DNA from: Monarcha castaneiventris obscurior
Lineage: Eukaryota > Chordata > Aves > Passeriformes > Monarchidae
Length of the DNA: 64,000 nt
NCBI GenBank assembly: GCA_026261815.1
Contig: JAMPIT010000230.1
Coordinates: forward strand, 35,300,501 to 35,364,500
Direction of reading: 5' to 3'
A program made the translations under genes and the position numbers. The notes under the pieces are model-generated. The model searched no databases. It saw only the letters and a program-made list of their open reading frames with translations, and was not told where the DNA came from. The stretch's first letter is position 1; each line of letters starts with the position of its first letter. Shown piece by piece: positions 35,182 to 47,535 of the stretch.

Positions 35182-38100
35182 AAATTCACTTCACTTGGAG
35201 AAATACAAGAAAGTGTTATCCCCATAATCATTCTCTGTGTGTGATTCTCTTGTCACTCCTTGAGACCTGTATTTTGCTCGGCTACCCAGTCCTCAAGGCT
35301 GTGCTGCCTTTTTGTTTATTTACTTCCAAGAAAGATAGACCTGGGTTTCTAAACCCCATGCAAGGAAGTAAAACCAGCAAAACACAGGGCGACATAGGCT
35401 TAGGACAACGTGCAACATGGTAAAAATTGCTTCAGTTGTTTCAGTATCTTATATAGTCTCACACCTTAAGATGTAATGTGTAAATGTCAGCACCTTTAAT
35501 TGTCCATCATTTCTGCAGAAATACCCAGTGCTTATTCTAACACTCCTAAACGGTTTCCAGAATTTCAAATACGCCAGAAATCCCTACTGTTTTCTTCCAC
35601 AAGTTCCGAGTTTACTCCTGTTAGTATTTAGGTACTCGGGTATCAAAATGGGAAACATCATTAATGCCAGCCTTTATTCTCATTTTTCTTATTTAATTAA
35701 AAGCTTAAAAAAAAAAAAAAAAGAAAAATACAAAAATATAAGCTGCTACAAGAGTTTGAATGAAGAATATGCTGCACAACCAAATTTTGCCACATAGCTT
35801 ACATCTAGATTGCTCACCTTCATCAAATTTCAGCTACACCAAGTGAACTGCAATATCAAATTAACAAAACAAACATTTGCTTTATTTCAATATAGGTTAA
35901 CAAGGAAATTAATACCTGGATAGAAGAGAGAGATCTAACTGAACTCCTGGCTGAATGAAAGGTTGCAGACTGATGTTATCTACTGTCTGCTCTTACTGGT
36001 GTGACTGCCAGGGCTCCAAGTGCACCTGCAGAGGCAGCAACTGCCCTGAAGAGCCTCACCAAGAATCTCACTTATCCCCCACAAACACTCCGTCCCCAGA
36101 ATGAAGATCTGCCTAGCAAATGAGGCTCTCAAACACGAAAGAATGTCTGAGAACAAGTGCAAGGTCTTCCACTGTTTCTGCAGTCATGAAATCAAATATT
36201 ACAGAAGCCCTTGTTTAGACAAAAAAAAAATATTAGAAAACAGCTTTTTCACCCTTAATTATCTGTGGAAGCAAAGGGTTTTCAAGGAATAATATTTCTT
36301 CTAAAGCATACTACTTGCAAGTACAAGGTATAAAATTACATTTATTCAGATATTAGCACTTTACTTGTGTGCATCTGTGAAGCATCTTTTTCTTTAGGAA
36401 CAGATACACGTGTTCAGACGTATCAGAATTACAAAATGCAAGCCCTATTTAATATTAAGGAATCATATTTGCACATCAAGACCACTGCAAAAAGTCTAGG
36501 TAATTTGCAAACTCATACATTTACTGCATATCAGAATATCATAAAAACCCCTGAATGAAAGTGACACTTTATATCAGGAAAAATGCATAATAGACTGGAT
36601 GTCCAGTATTTGAACCAGATGTTCTAAATACCTCTAGCTTGATTTTCATCCCACCTCAACAAACAACATGCTTTGTGCTGAGACAGAAAGAAAAGGGAAT
36701 GCTTGTAAATGCTGTTTTATTCCCTACCAGAAGAGCTAAGTATTAATGATGCATAAATGTTTCCAGAAAAAAAAAAAATCTTAAAAGCTTGGAGGCCATA
36801 TGTTATCCTCACAGCTATACCACAGAAGAGAAATATGGCTTTATTTGTGTGTTTACTGGAGTAACAGCCAACTCCACACCTAATTAAGATTTCATTAGTA
36901 TTTCTGCATTCTCAAAGTCTGAGGCTCTTTCTGCTAAGCCTCCCAATAGAAGTTATTGTAGTACTTCCCTATGCCCACATATCCTTGTTTACCACAGGCA
37001 TAATTATAAATAGATGTACTTTCTATTTTCTGGCACTGAAAAAAACTTCAAATTATGTCTTAAGTGTCAGTCAGCTGAAAACTACAATGTTCATGGCAGA
37101 GAAAGCTCAAATAGTCTCTTCATGTGATTATCTCCTAATGTCGCCCAGTGAAGTAATAATTAATCCCAAAGCCCAGTGGACTGAGAGAAAAGACAGTAAG
37201 AAAGAGAAATGGCTTAAGTGACTTCAGTGGGAGAACAGGCACCAGCTACCCCTTTCTCCACTTATTTCAGGTTTGAATATGGCCATTTAATAATGAGCTT
37301 CAACAATACTAAGAGAAAATGAAAACATCAAATTGGGCACCAAACAAAACTAACTGTATGTGCCTAAAAACACATAATGAAGAACCCACAGTCCTTTCTA
37401 TTGTAGTCAATTGATTAAAACTAAAACCAAAACAAGCAAACCCTCCCTCACCACCAAAAAAGCCAAAAAAACCCACATGCTAAAATAAAGCTACAGTAGT
37501 CATCAGTCTGTCCATTCAGGGAACCTGGAATTGCTGTGCATTACAAAAAAATCTGACTATACCCATGTTCTGTAGTATTTAATATTTACTTAAAAATCTA
37601 TTTTTCACCATATTTTCTGAAGATCACCAAAATCTGAAGCTCTTGGGTAAACTAAAGATTCCCAGGCCACCTGGGCATGATTGCAGGGGCAAACTTGTTC
37701 ACACATACTGAAATGTGAACTGAAGAGCAATGGTCTCATCTTGTATTACCCAAAAAATTTGTTTGGATTTATTGTTTATCTACTTCACCACACATTACTT
37801 AAATTCGCTTAGATGGTTTCAAGTTAATTAATAAAATAGAGTTTACTAAGATAGTATAAATTTTAGGAAAGTAAAGAAGGAAAGATATTTTCTTCTTTCC
37901 CCAGTAACTGTCATGCCCAAATGGCACTGACAAATCCATTCAATCTGACAGGTGACAGTATGACCAAAATTTTCTGGTAGAGTAAGCTCTCACACACCAA
38001 CAGACACCAAGGAGCAGGGGATGTCCAGGTGCCCACTGGCAGCAACACACACAGGGATCTCATCCAGAAGAGAAAGCCTACAGGCCACAGCAGCATGAGT

Positions 38101-41100
38101 AACTATGCAGCAGCCTCAGTGAGCTGCAACTTCCCAATGATTTCAGCTAACATCTGCAGGAAACCCACAGTGCAGCCTCACTATCCTGCAGCAGGCTGAC
38201 AGTGAAGTCAGTCTGAGATGAGAGACAGAATGAGAACAATCCACAGAAGAAAAAGGAGAATGGATGCTGAACTCTTTGTATCTAAAAATATGATTAGAAA
38301 AAATGTTCACTGTTCCAAGAGAAAATGAAGAAATATCATTGTAGTGGTAGTAGTAATAAGAATAAGAGTAATAAATGATAAGTTATACATGAAACAACAC
38401 CAGGCAAACCTCTTTCTCCCTTTGAATTATCACGGGATGTGGTGATATCAGAGTAGTGCTATGCCAAGAGAAAATAAGCAGCATGAGGTGCTCACGTTGC
38501 TCACTAGCAGTGGGTAGTGCCACAGAGAGCAACACTGTGTGTGTGTACATAAACATTTGGTCCACAATTAACTACACCAGAAACCTGGTGCATATGCAGT
38601 TTTCTCTCATCCATAGTATTGCCACAGGAACATCAGCAAGCTTAATTAGTCATCCAGTTTGCATGTCATCTGGAGAAAAAGTAACACTTGCAAGTGTTCT
38701 ATAACAAAGTCTTTGATTTAATAGCCCAAATAAAGCCTGGCTATTAATTCCAGGTCACATTATATAACTGACTGTAATTAATCTAAACTGCAACAATAGA
38801 TTTGAGGGCTTACCCAATATGTTTTCATTTTTGTGCTTTCCACAAATGTTAACAAAATGGAAAAGGGAAACAGGGTACAAAGGACATCACAAGAAACTGG
38901 AATCTCAGGCAGCACAAGTTGCTCTACTAATTGACTTGGAAAACATTTCAGGAAAGATGAGCAAGTGCTGTATTACTACCAGGCTTCTCTCTTTAGCATT
39001 CATTCAAAGCTCATTATACAAAGGTATTTTTCCCTTTCGACTTCAGTGATCTTTAGGTCTGTTTACCTTTCACTGCTCAGTCAAAGGACTTAAAAGACCA
39101 TTTGACTTTTTTGACTTGAGTGCCAAGAGGTCATCTTGGATAAACCTTCTGCAATACATCATGAAATAATTTCTCTAGTTGTTTATTGATGTCCTATCAC
39201 TACCCAACTATCTGCAATTATTATTTTTATAATAACAAGGGAGGGAGATAATACTAATTTACAAATATAATTAACAAAACCCTTGCTCTCAAAGAGGTAA
39301 TGAAAGCAACAACTTGTGCAGCCCAAAAAATGGCTTGGCCTTTAACCCGTAGCTTCACAGGCCTTGATGTTGTCTCAATGGACAATGTTACCTTCACTTT
39401 GCTGACAGATTGCCAAGGAATATATATCCAAAATTTCAGCTATAGATCTTTGAGTGCAGAATTGACAATTCCCAAACAAATCCATGGCCAACTGCCCAGT
39501 TACCCTGAAATGCTTCCATGCAAGGTGTGAAATTAGAATAAATTTAAACCCACTTATATTGAATGGAGAACAACTGTCACTGCCCTTCCCAGTGCATTTA
39601 CTGACTCAAAGACAGTTCATCTTGCCTGACCTTCCTGAGGGATGTGAAAAAATAACAAACACAAAAAGATGAACAATTTTAGAGTTGCATGTCATATTGC
39701 CTATGGACACTGTTTCTAGCACAATCATTTTCTAGTTCATTTAATCTAAATGTTAACACTAGTAATAGAATCATCTAAACCATTTACTTTTTATTTCAAT
39801 GAAAGAGTGAATATAAGACCATGAGATTTAAATCCCTACCTCACGAGAATTTCTATAACATAAGTTATTTAAACTGTAACACCTATTACACCAGCAAATA
39901 AGTGGCTAAACAAGCATTTTTGTGACAGGGTTTTCCTATCTCAAATCAAATATGAAACAAAAAACCCAACAGTTTTTCCAAAGAAACATGCAAAAACAAA
40001 ATAACACATCACTGTATATCAGCGAAAAAAATATGCTGAACACAGACTACTTAATAAACCTATATTAAATAGTTGTGTCACAGGAAATAGAATATTTTAT
40101 CTTGCATTCTGTCAATTTCCAAATACAATAATTCTGGCCACATAAAATCTCAGAAATTTCTAAAAGTTGATCAGCTAAGCATAGACACAAATTCACCCTT
40201 TAAATTTTTTTCTACGTCTAATCAAGGATACCAGAAAATTTGCAACTTTCTCTACAAATCACACAGATTTCTGTTTGGGACTAAATTTGCAGATCAAATC
40301 ATACCATTAATAAGTTCTATACTATGTGAAAATGACAGAGGACATACACCGATAGAATGTGCCTTTGGAGGCCAAAACATTTCATTTCTTTATTTGAAAA
40401 CTGTGAATTTAAAGGCATTCAAAACCATTTCAGAATTATATGTCTCTTGGCTATAATGTTTAGAAAAGTTATAACAGTTTTATGGTACTCAGAGCTTCTA
40501 ACACTTGTAAAAAATAGTTATAATTGCTCTGACCCCTTACTACTACTCTATGGGTGAAATTGCATTAGTAAGAAAGCAAGCCTAGAAACTGAATAATTTA
40601 TAACTAAAACATCTCAAATCTTTGTGGCATTTCCAAAAGTACATCAAATTTAGTTTGATTAAGTGCTTGCCTGTCTTTCTCTCCTTTTGTGGTGGTACTT
40701 ACCTACCGTACCTTTACTTTTTGCTTTGTATTACAAGAAATTACATTCCAACAATAACCAGAAGAAAGGGCACCTTTTTTTCAGAACTTACAGAGTAAAA
40801 GACCAGCATTCACAATCAGATGTTAACAAAGAGTACAGAAATTTCAACAACCATTAGTAAATTTAAACACACTTATTTTAGTATAGTCTTTCCTTTTTAA
40901 AATTAATTTATCCAAATTTTAATCTCCTCAGGTGTCTTCTTGAGGCTCCAGGTAAAAACACCATGTGCAGTGAAGAGTCAGTAAGTCTCTCTTTGAAATC
41001 TATTAAAACAGAGCTTTAATTCATTTATTTGACATTAGAAACTGGAGATGCCCTGGAGAAGTGCATTTGAAAAAAAATGTCTACCACAATAACATATTAC

Positions 41101-42202
41101 AAGACATGTAAAAATTCTCTGAACTTTATATTAAAATTAGTATGAAAGGTTGGGATTTTTTAAAAAAATTATTTATCTTGTTTTGGTTTGTTTTTTAAGA
41201 GAGCGAAAAAATGAGAACTACCACATTTAGAAGTCAGACCAAGAAGAAATGAGATAAAACAGTCCAGTACAGAAATTCAGAAGCAATTTACTTTTGGAAA
41301 GAATACAAAAGTCTCAAAAGATTAATAATGGGAGGTTAAGTGCAGCATTTTTCATTGAAGATTGTATGTCAGCCACATAATGCAAACATATTGGTATGTA
41401 AAGTCCACTGCAATAGAGTATTAAAAAGTCAGATGCAAAGTGCAACTAATTCAGACAGTAAAATTGCTATTTTAATGGCATTTTGTTCTGATTACCAAAT
41501 ACCAGCATCCTAATCCTAAATCCCTGAGAGTAATTAGTTTCCTAGTCTCCTCTTCCCTATACTTAAATTTGCTTGTCTGAACTATATGTTAGAAATGAAT
41601 GGGACTTCCCCCTGTTTGGAATTTGGAAAGCCATGAGGTCCTGACTGTATTAGGAGATCTGGGCATAAACCCTGCTGCAGAATCAGACATTTTTGAAGGG
41701 AAAAGGTGGAACAGACAGGGTTAAAATTTTGGGGTTTTTCCCCCATGTTGTTCATGTTTTCCTATAACAGAATAAGTAATAAAAGAACATTATCTTCCTT
41801 TACTCGCGCCTGTTTCCCTCTTCCACAGAGGGAGCGTAGTTGGCTACTTTGACCTATGTGCTGAAGCTTTAGCTGCATCAAGAGGAGATGAAATTAATCC
41901 CTCGCTAACTCATCTGTCTTTACAACCTTCAAAAACCTTTACAACCTCCAACTACTGACCAGGTGAGACAAGGACAAGAAATAGGAGTGTGTTAAGAACA
42001 GCTGAAGTAGCATTTGTAGAGATAGTATCTTTTTTCTTATATCAGCAGATTAGGAGATACTGGAGGAAATAAAAGCTTTTTGACACTCAAAGCCTTTATT
42101 AGGCTTGAGAAACTACAGAAAAAGTGAATCTAAGTACCAAATAGAAAACACTGGGTTTATGTAGTTGGCTTTGTTCCAGAACAATTAGACAAATTTTAGA
42201 AA

Positions 42203-42269
42203 AGGGGAGCTAGACCTCTATAGAGCAGAAAAAGCTTTTGGCAGGGCTAGAAGCAGTAACTCATAACAT
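42203..42269 (+). repeat. Inverted copy of a CR1-internal segment (67 nt)
   Basis: This segment matches the reverse complement of 45,011-45,077 at 64 of 67 bases (AGGGGAGCTAGA through AACTCATAACAT). The partner lies inside the CR1 copy at 43.7-45.15 kb. Flanking bases differ on both sides, so the match is a discrete block. Most of the block is not CR1 sequence. It is therefore either the source or the product of a local inverted copying event. Confidence 0.9.
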
Positions 42270-42869
42270 ATTTCCCAAGCATGAAGAATAAATACTTTGC
42301 ACCTAGAGAACAGCTGAGTGTCAGGAGGTGATACTCAGGGAAAACAATATTCTGCCACAACACCAATGTCTCCATTGCACTTAGTATCTAATGAGATTTT
42401 TCTTTTAGCACTGACGTTAATTTTTAAAGGGCTTTTTTACACTTTCTCTTGAAAGACAAGACTATGAGAGGCTTTTTTTCTTAAGGAAAATGTTCCTTTT
42501 CTGAGTTATTTTGTCCATTACTCATTGCCTGTGTAAATTTAGGCTGGTGTATATAGATTTTGCCCACTCCAACAGCATTCAATGCACTGAATAAAGCATA
42601 CTACACGTTGAAATTTTGACATATAGAATTGTCAAATGAGTCCATACAACACTGCAAATGGAGAGACATCTTACAGTTCTTAGTCCAAAGAAAGTTTTCA
42701 TCTTGGGATTAGTTTGCAGACGTTAGGGAGCAAGAGGAACAGTTAGGGAACTAACAGCTTTTGAAGATGTTAGGGAAGAGTTGGGAAACTTCTTTGAAGA
42801 AATGATCTGATATTTGAAGACCAAGTAGCCTATGATATATGGTGTGTGCAAAACAGCATACAGCAATAT

Positions 42870-42932
42870 CATAGAATGGAAGAAAGGTTTGGGTTGGAAG
42901 GGACCTTAAATATCATCGAGATCCCCACACCT
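42870..42932 (-). mobile_element. CR1 LINE 3' tail fragment
   Basis: ATCATAGAATGG followed by TTTGGGTTGGAAGGGACCTT and ATCATCGAGATCC is the reverse complement of a CR1 3' end. About 60 bp can be recognised. It is a severely 5'-truncated insertion in the same orientation as the larger CR1 800 bp downstream. Confidence 0.85.
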
Positions 42933-43650
42933 TGGGAAAGAAAATAAGCCAAAACCAACTACTCATAGTGGGTTGTTTCTTGAAACCAGAGTACATGTAC
43001 TGGTCACGTTACTCTTACAAATAAAGAGCCTTTGTTGAGAGCCATCCTTAGACTGGTGAGGTGCTGTGTCTCAGATCACACAGAGATAAATTTGAGAGCC
43101 TTAATGGCCTGAAAATGTGTACTAAAATAAATCAGGACATGCAACCAATCCCTAAGCCCTTAAAGCTAAATCCAAAATGTATCACCACATTCTGTAGCTA
43201 CATACAGCCAGAACAAGTTTGATAGCATGTCACATAACATCAAATGGCTAAGTGGCAATTTCCATCTATTTGTATATATCAAGAATGTTGGATATCAAGT
43301 ATTCCTCACAGACAACAAAAACCGTCCAAGTTTGTAATTTTTCTTCCTCTATATAGGAATCCTAATTTCATTAGCACTTCATTAACACATTCATAAAGAT
43401 ATTATTACCATAGCCAGCGATTTAGAAAGAGTAGTAAAACAGCAAAAAGAATTATTATACATTACTTTAACACTATAATTATGATCTCTCCCATTTTCAA
43501 TTAGTGCCATAAAGTCCTATGATTCAATTACTGTAGAAAATTTTACTAATATGAGAGATACCAACCTTTTTAAAATATCATCTTAGGATATATACAACTT
43601 CAATAATAGATAGGAGTGTTTTGGCAGTTATATGTAATTAATTTCCTGAA

Positions 43651-45150
43651 GATCACAGAATGGAAAGGTTGGAAAGGACCACAGAGGGTCATCTGGTCCA
43701 ACCTCCCTCCTCAAGCGGGGTTAGTCTACAGCACATTGCATAGGAATGTGTCCAGATGTTTCCTGACTATCTCCCGTGAGGGAGACTCCAAAAACTCTGG
43801 AAAATCTGTTCCAGTGCTCCATCACTTTTATAACAAAGAAGTTCTCCCTCATGTTCAGGTTCTCAGGAACTTTCTGTGTCTCAGTTTCTGCCTGTTCCCT
43901 CATCTCCTATCGCTTGGCGCCACCAAGAAGAGCCTGGCTCCATCCTCTTGGCACTCTCCCTTCAGATACATACATTGGCAAGGCACCTCTCAGCCTTCTC
44001 CAGGCTAAACAGGCCCAGCTCAGACTTTCCCAAGAGAGGTGCTCCAGTCCCCTAAACATCACAGCCTCTTGCCCCAGGAGCTCCATATGTCTCTTGTACT
44101 GAGTAGCCCCGAATTGAACACAGCACTCCAGATGTGCTCTCACTAAGAGGCCACTTATGGTTGAGTAGAGGGGCAAGATCACCTCCCTTGACCTGCTGGC
44201 AATGCTCTTCCTTATGCACCCCAGGATTCCCTTGGCCTTCTTGGCCCCCAGGGCACATTCCTGGCTCAAGGACAGCTTGCTGTCCTCCAGGACTACCAAG
44301 TCCTTCTCTGCAGAGCTGCTTTCCAGCAGGTCAGCCCCCAGCTTTTATCAGTGCATGGGGTTATTCTTCCCTGGGTGCAGAACTCTGCACTTGCCTTTGT
44401 TGAATTTCAAAAGGTTTTTCTCTGCCCATCTCTTCAGCCTGTCGAGGTCTTTCTGAAGGGCTACACAACATTCTGTGGTATTGGCTACTTCTCCCAGCAT
44501 TGTGTCATTGGTGAGCTGCCTGGGGAGGTACTCTATGACTTCTTCTTCTTGGAATCTACCATTCAGTCAGTTCACAATCCACCTCTGTCCACCCATCCAG
44601 TCCACACATCCTGAGTGTGCCTATAAGGGTATCATGAGAGGCAGTGCCAAAAGCCTTGCTGAATTCCAGTTAGCCAATAGTCATGGCTCTCCTCATCTAG
44701 TCAACCAGTTGGACCACTGTAGAACGTAATCAGGTTGTTTTAGGCATGATTTCCTTCTTGTGAATCTGTGCTGACTACTCACAATCACCTTCTTGTCTTC
44801 CACGTGCTTCCTGGTGGCTTCCAGGATAAGCCATTCCATGACCATTCCAAGGATGGAAATGAGGCTGACTGGCCTGTAGTTCCCTGCATTCCCCTTTCTG
44901 CCCGTTTTGGTGATAGAGTGACATTTGCTTTCTCCCAGTCCTCGAGCACCACTCCTGACTGCCATGACCTTTCAAGGATGATTGAGAGCGGCCTAGCAAT
45001 GATGTCCAACATGTTATGAGTTACTGCTTCTAGCCCTGACAAAAGCTTTTTCTGCTCTATAGACATCTAGCTCCCCTCAACACTTGTGGGTGCATCCCAT
45101 CAGGGCCCACGGACTTCTGGATGTCAAGTTGGACCCTACTGTTTCAGTCC
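43651..45150 (-). mobile_element. CR1 LINE, 1.5 kb, ORF2 broken
   Basis: A 5'-truncated CR1 whose 3' end is at 43,651 (GATCACAGAATGGAAAGGTT). Minus-strand translation gives reverse-transcriptase motifs in order: VGPDGMHP, RPLSIILERSWQSG, GNYRPVSLISILG, FTRRKSC, and after a gap KGILGCIRKSIASRSREVIL, ECCVQF and NMRENFFVIKVMEHWNR. ORF2 is disrupted by frameshifts and stops. About 120 bp is missing near 44,545, including the usual SGVPQGSVLGP block, and the catalytic FADD region reads LTND (near 44,500-44,516). A 58-nt non-CR1 insertion lies at 45,011-45,070. The copy cannot encode an active enzyme. Confidence 0.95.
45011..45077 (-). repeat. 67-nt segment within CR1, inverted partner at 42.2 kb
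   Basis: On the minus strand, CR1 coding sequence runs to GGGGAGCTAG, then about 60 nt of foreign sequence (TCTATAGAGCAGAAAAAGCT and onwards) follows before CR1 resumes at GACATCATTGCTAGG. Relative to the normal ELADVI codons this is a net gain of 58 nt, not a multiple of three. The inserted part plus the adjacent CR1 GGGGAGCTAG is found again, inverted, at 42,203-42,269. Confidence 0.85.
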
Positions 45151-46796
45151 TGAGAAACTCTTGGGATTACGTGTGCTGCTAACCTCCCAGCCTTATCAAA
45201 GCAAATGTCTTGCCAAAGTCACAGACTCTCCAAAACACTTAAATACCCCATGTTCAACATCACACCTATATATCACCTCTGAAATCAGACTTAACAACAT
45301 TAGAGATGAGTTGCAAGGCAGAAAACAACATAAACTAACAGGTAACAATCTAAACTCTTCACAGAGGTCAGAGTAAGGTAGCACATTCCCCTCCACATGA
45401 TCTTAATTCAGGAATTCCATGTTTAGGCATTTCTGACTAAATAAACTATTCTCACATTTCTCAAATCAAAAAATGTGGAGGTATTTGTTTCATGGAAGAT
45501 ATAAACAGGCAGGCTGTGCACCTACAATCTTTCCATAGAATTACATGCCTAACAACCTCTTGTGACTGACAGTTCTGATAGACCCAGCTGAAGGCTGATT
45601 TTAATGAAAACCCATTTTCCAGGGTGAGACCATTACGCTAGAATTATTTTTGTCCTCATCTTAACTTGCAGCACAAAAAGGTCTCTCCTTTCTCCTCCAT
45701 CCTTAATATAATTTTAAATTGAAATACTGAACTCTTTTTACACAAATTGGTCTACTGACTTTCAGTCAGCTTGGCAAAAGATATTTTCTTCAGCTTATGT
45801 AAAGCCAGCGTGATAGATCATTTTGAATAAAATAGGCCTTGGACAATTTCTAAAATAGACTGCTCTGTTCAAATGAATAGGATATGTCAGTCACAAGACC
45901 TGCCATCTAAAAGCATTAGACTTGGTATGTCGGATCCAAACAGACATTCAAATCCCAGCAAATCCCAGTTTTCCTCTTTAAAGTGAAGGTAAGTTTTAGA
46001 TGATGACCAATTAGAAAACAAACTCGAAAAGCATTTCAAACCTGCATGAAGTGTTAACCAAGGGAGCATTGCACTTCTAAGCCTCCAGGCAGCAACTTCA
46101 GAACCAACGCTACTGAGTTCACACAGAGACATTAAAAACCCCAGCATCAGCTAGTTGAGTCTTAAGCTCTTTAGATAACATGGCTGTGACACTTCTGTAG
46201 AGATTTAGGTGGGAAACAAAGAATGAGCTGTGTATCCTGAGCCAGCAAACTGGACACATTCCCTTGCTGAAACCCCAGGTTACAGAGACCATCAGCTGCC
46301 AGGGGTGTGAGAGCACATGCAAGGGAATGCCAGCTCCCAGGTGCTCAAGCTTTCTGTTACCTCAGCTCACTGAAAAATTATTTCATCCCAGTGAGCTAAA
46401 TGGCTGTTTCAGCAAATGGCAAATAATATATTAAAACGCAGCAAAAGAAGAAGGGCATGAAGCATGCTGAGGTTTAAGATAAATGAGCAGGCTGCTTACC
46501 TGTCAGAAGTCATCTTAAAGGAGTCCATGAGGAAATACAGCTGTCTCATTATTAAGGGTGAAAGACGACTCTGATGTCAATGAAACACAAGGACTAAGAC
46601 ACACAACTAGGATTTAAGAAATGATTCTTTACCAAGTCCTGTTTATTTATCTGCTATTCATCAAACAGCCCTTCCTTGAAGTTAACCATTTCCTCCAAAC
46701 CCTTACAAAATGCAGCGCTGCAGGTTCAAGTCTGTCCATGCACTGCTTTTGCAGATTAAAACTCTAAAACAAGATTGGACAAACCTGCACTGCAGC
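45151..46796. other. Unique stretch between CR1 and LTR
   Basis: About 1.6 kb without a recognised gene. Minus-strand open frames of 66-86 codons near 45.2, 45.9 and 46.2 kb have no motif. The sequence from 46,700 to 46,796 is slightly GC-richer and could belong to the neighbouring LTR, but I cannot align it. Confidence 0.5.
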
Positions 46797-47535
46797 TGCA
46801 TATTGGGCATCAACAGCAGGGATTTGGTAGTAGAGGTGCCCTGTGTGGCAGGCAGCCCTGAGATGGCCACAGCTGGTTCCAGATGCCTCTGAAACCAGCA
46901 TAAACAGCCCATCACCCCCAAAAACCTCAGGCAGGTTTAAAATTCGTTTAAGCATGCCTGTGCCAGCCACAAGAGGCAGGACAAGCAGCACTGGAAATGT
47001 GGCTGGAAACACACTCTGGGCAGGAGGGACTGCAGCCATGGGTGACCCATGCTGAGGCAGCAACACCCTCAAGGGACTGCAGCTGTGGGGAACTCATGCC
47101 AGGGTAGCTGCACCACCACGGGCACTTTGGCCTGTGGATGACTCTGTAGAGCAGGACATGAAGAAAGAGAACAGTGGGAAAAACAATGAAATGAAGAGGA
47201 GCAAAAATGTACCTTTATGGCACATGACCCCACCTCCTGCACTTCTCTTCACCTCCCCAAAGGCAGCGGGGAACACTGAACGTAATCTGAAGTGAAAATA
47301 AGGGTAGCCAAGTCTAGGGAGGGGTTAGAACAAGTGTTTGGGCTAAGCTGAGCCTGGGGAAGGAAAGCACTTAACTCTTTTAAATGTTTATATTCTTTCT
47401 TTTTGCTTCCCCTTCAATACCCAAACCCATGATCAGAAGTTTTTCCAAACTGATAAAAAATTAAATTCAACAAAGGTCCCCAAATCAAGACTATTTTTCT
47501 CATAACAAACCACAATACCAAAATGACAGAGATTA
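46797..47535 (+). mobile_element. Decayed avian ERV LTR, related to the 51-kb LTR
   Basis: The start (TGCATATTGGGCATCAACAG then GGATTTGGTAGTAGAGG) can be laid against the 5' end of the 51-kb LTR read on its own strand. A repeated phrase GGGACTGCAGC.ATGGG.GACCCATGC around 47,025-47,100 is typical of this LTR group. The 3' part has the same order of landmarks as the 51-kb LTR: GAGCCTGGG-AAGG, then a TTTTAAA.. T-rich tract, then GATAAAAAATTAAATT. Both ends are approximate and no target duplication is visible, consistent with an older insertion. The assignment rests on shared landmarks and memory of the family. Confidence 0.5.

Larger units (their letters stand above)
27963..42202. other. Unique AT-rich stretch, no gene recognised
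   Basis: Fourteen kilobases without a recognised gene or mobile element. Visible structure is limited to T and A homopolymers (28,919; 31,395), the tandem array with hairpin at 35.1 kb, and purine or A/C-rich runs near 33,540 and 37,420-37,475. Splice-flanked minus-strand open segments occur at 30,158-30,206, 31,090-31,214, 34,463-34,552 and 36,072-36,146. Longer frames such as the 132-codon one at 31,851-32,249 show no recognisable features. Confidence 0.55.

Noticed and set aside
34460..35800. CRISPR array or long satellite
   Set aside because: Only a four-unit 11-mer array is present; there are no regularly spaced repeats with unique spacers anywhere in the window.
43616..44008. 130-codon plus-strand protein
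   Set aside because: Antisense to the CR1 ORF2; an artefact of the LINE's reverse-strand composition.
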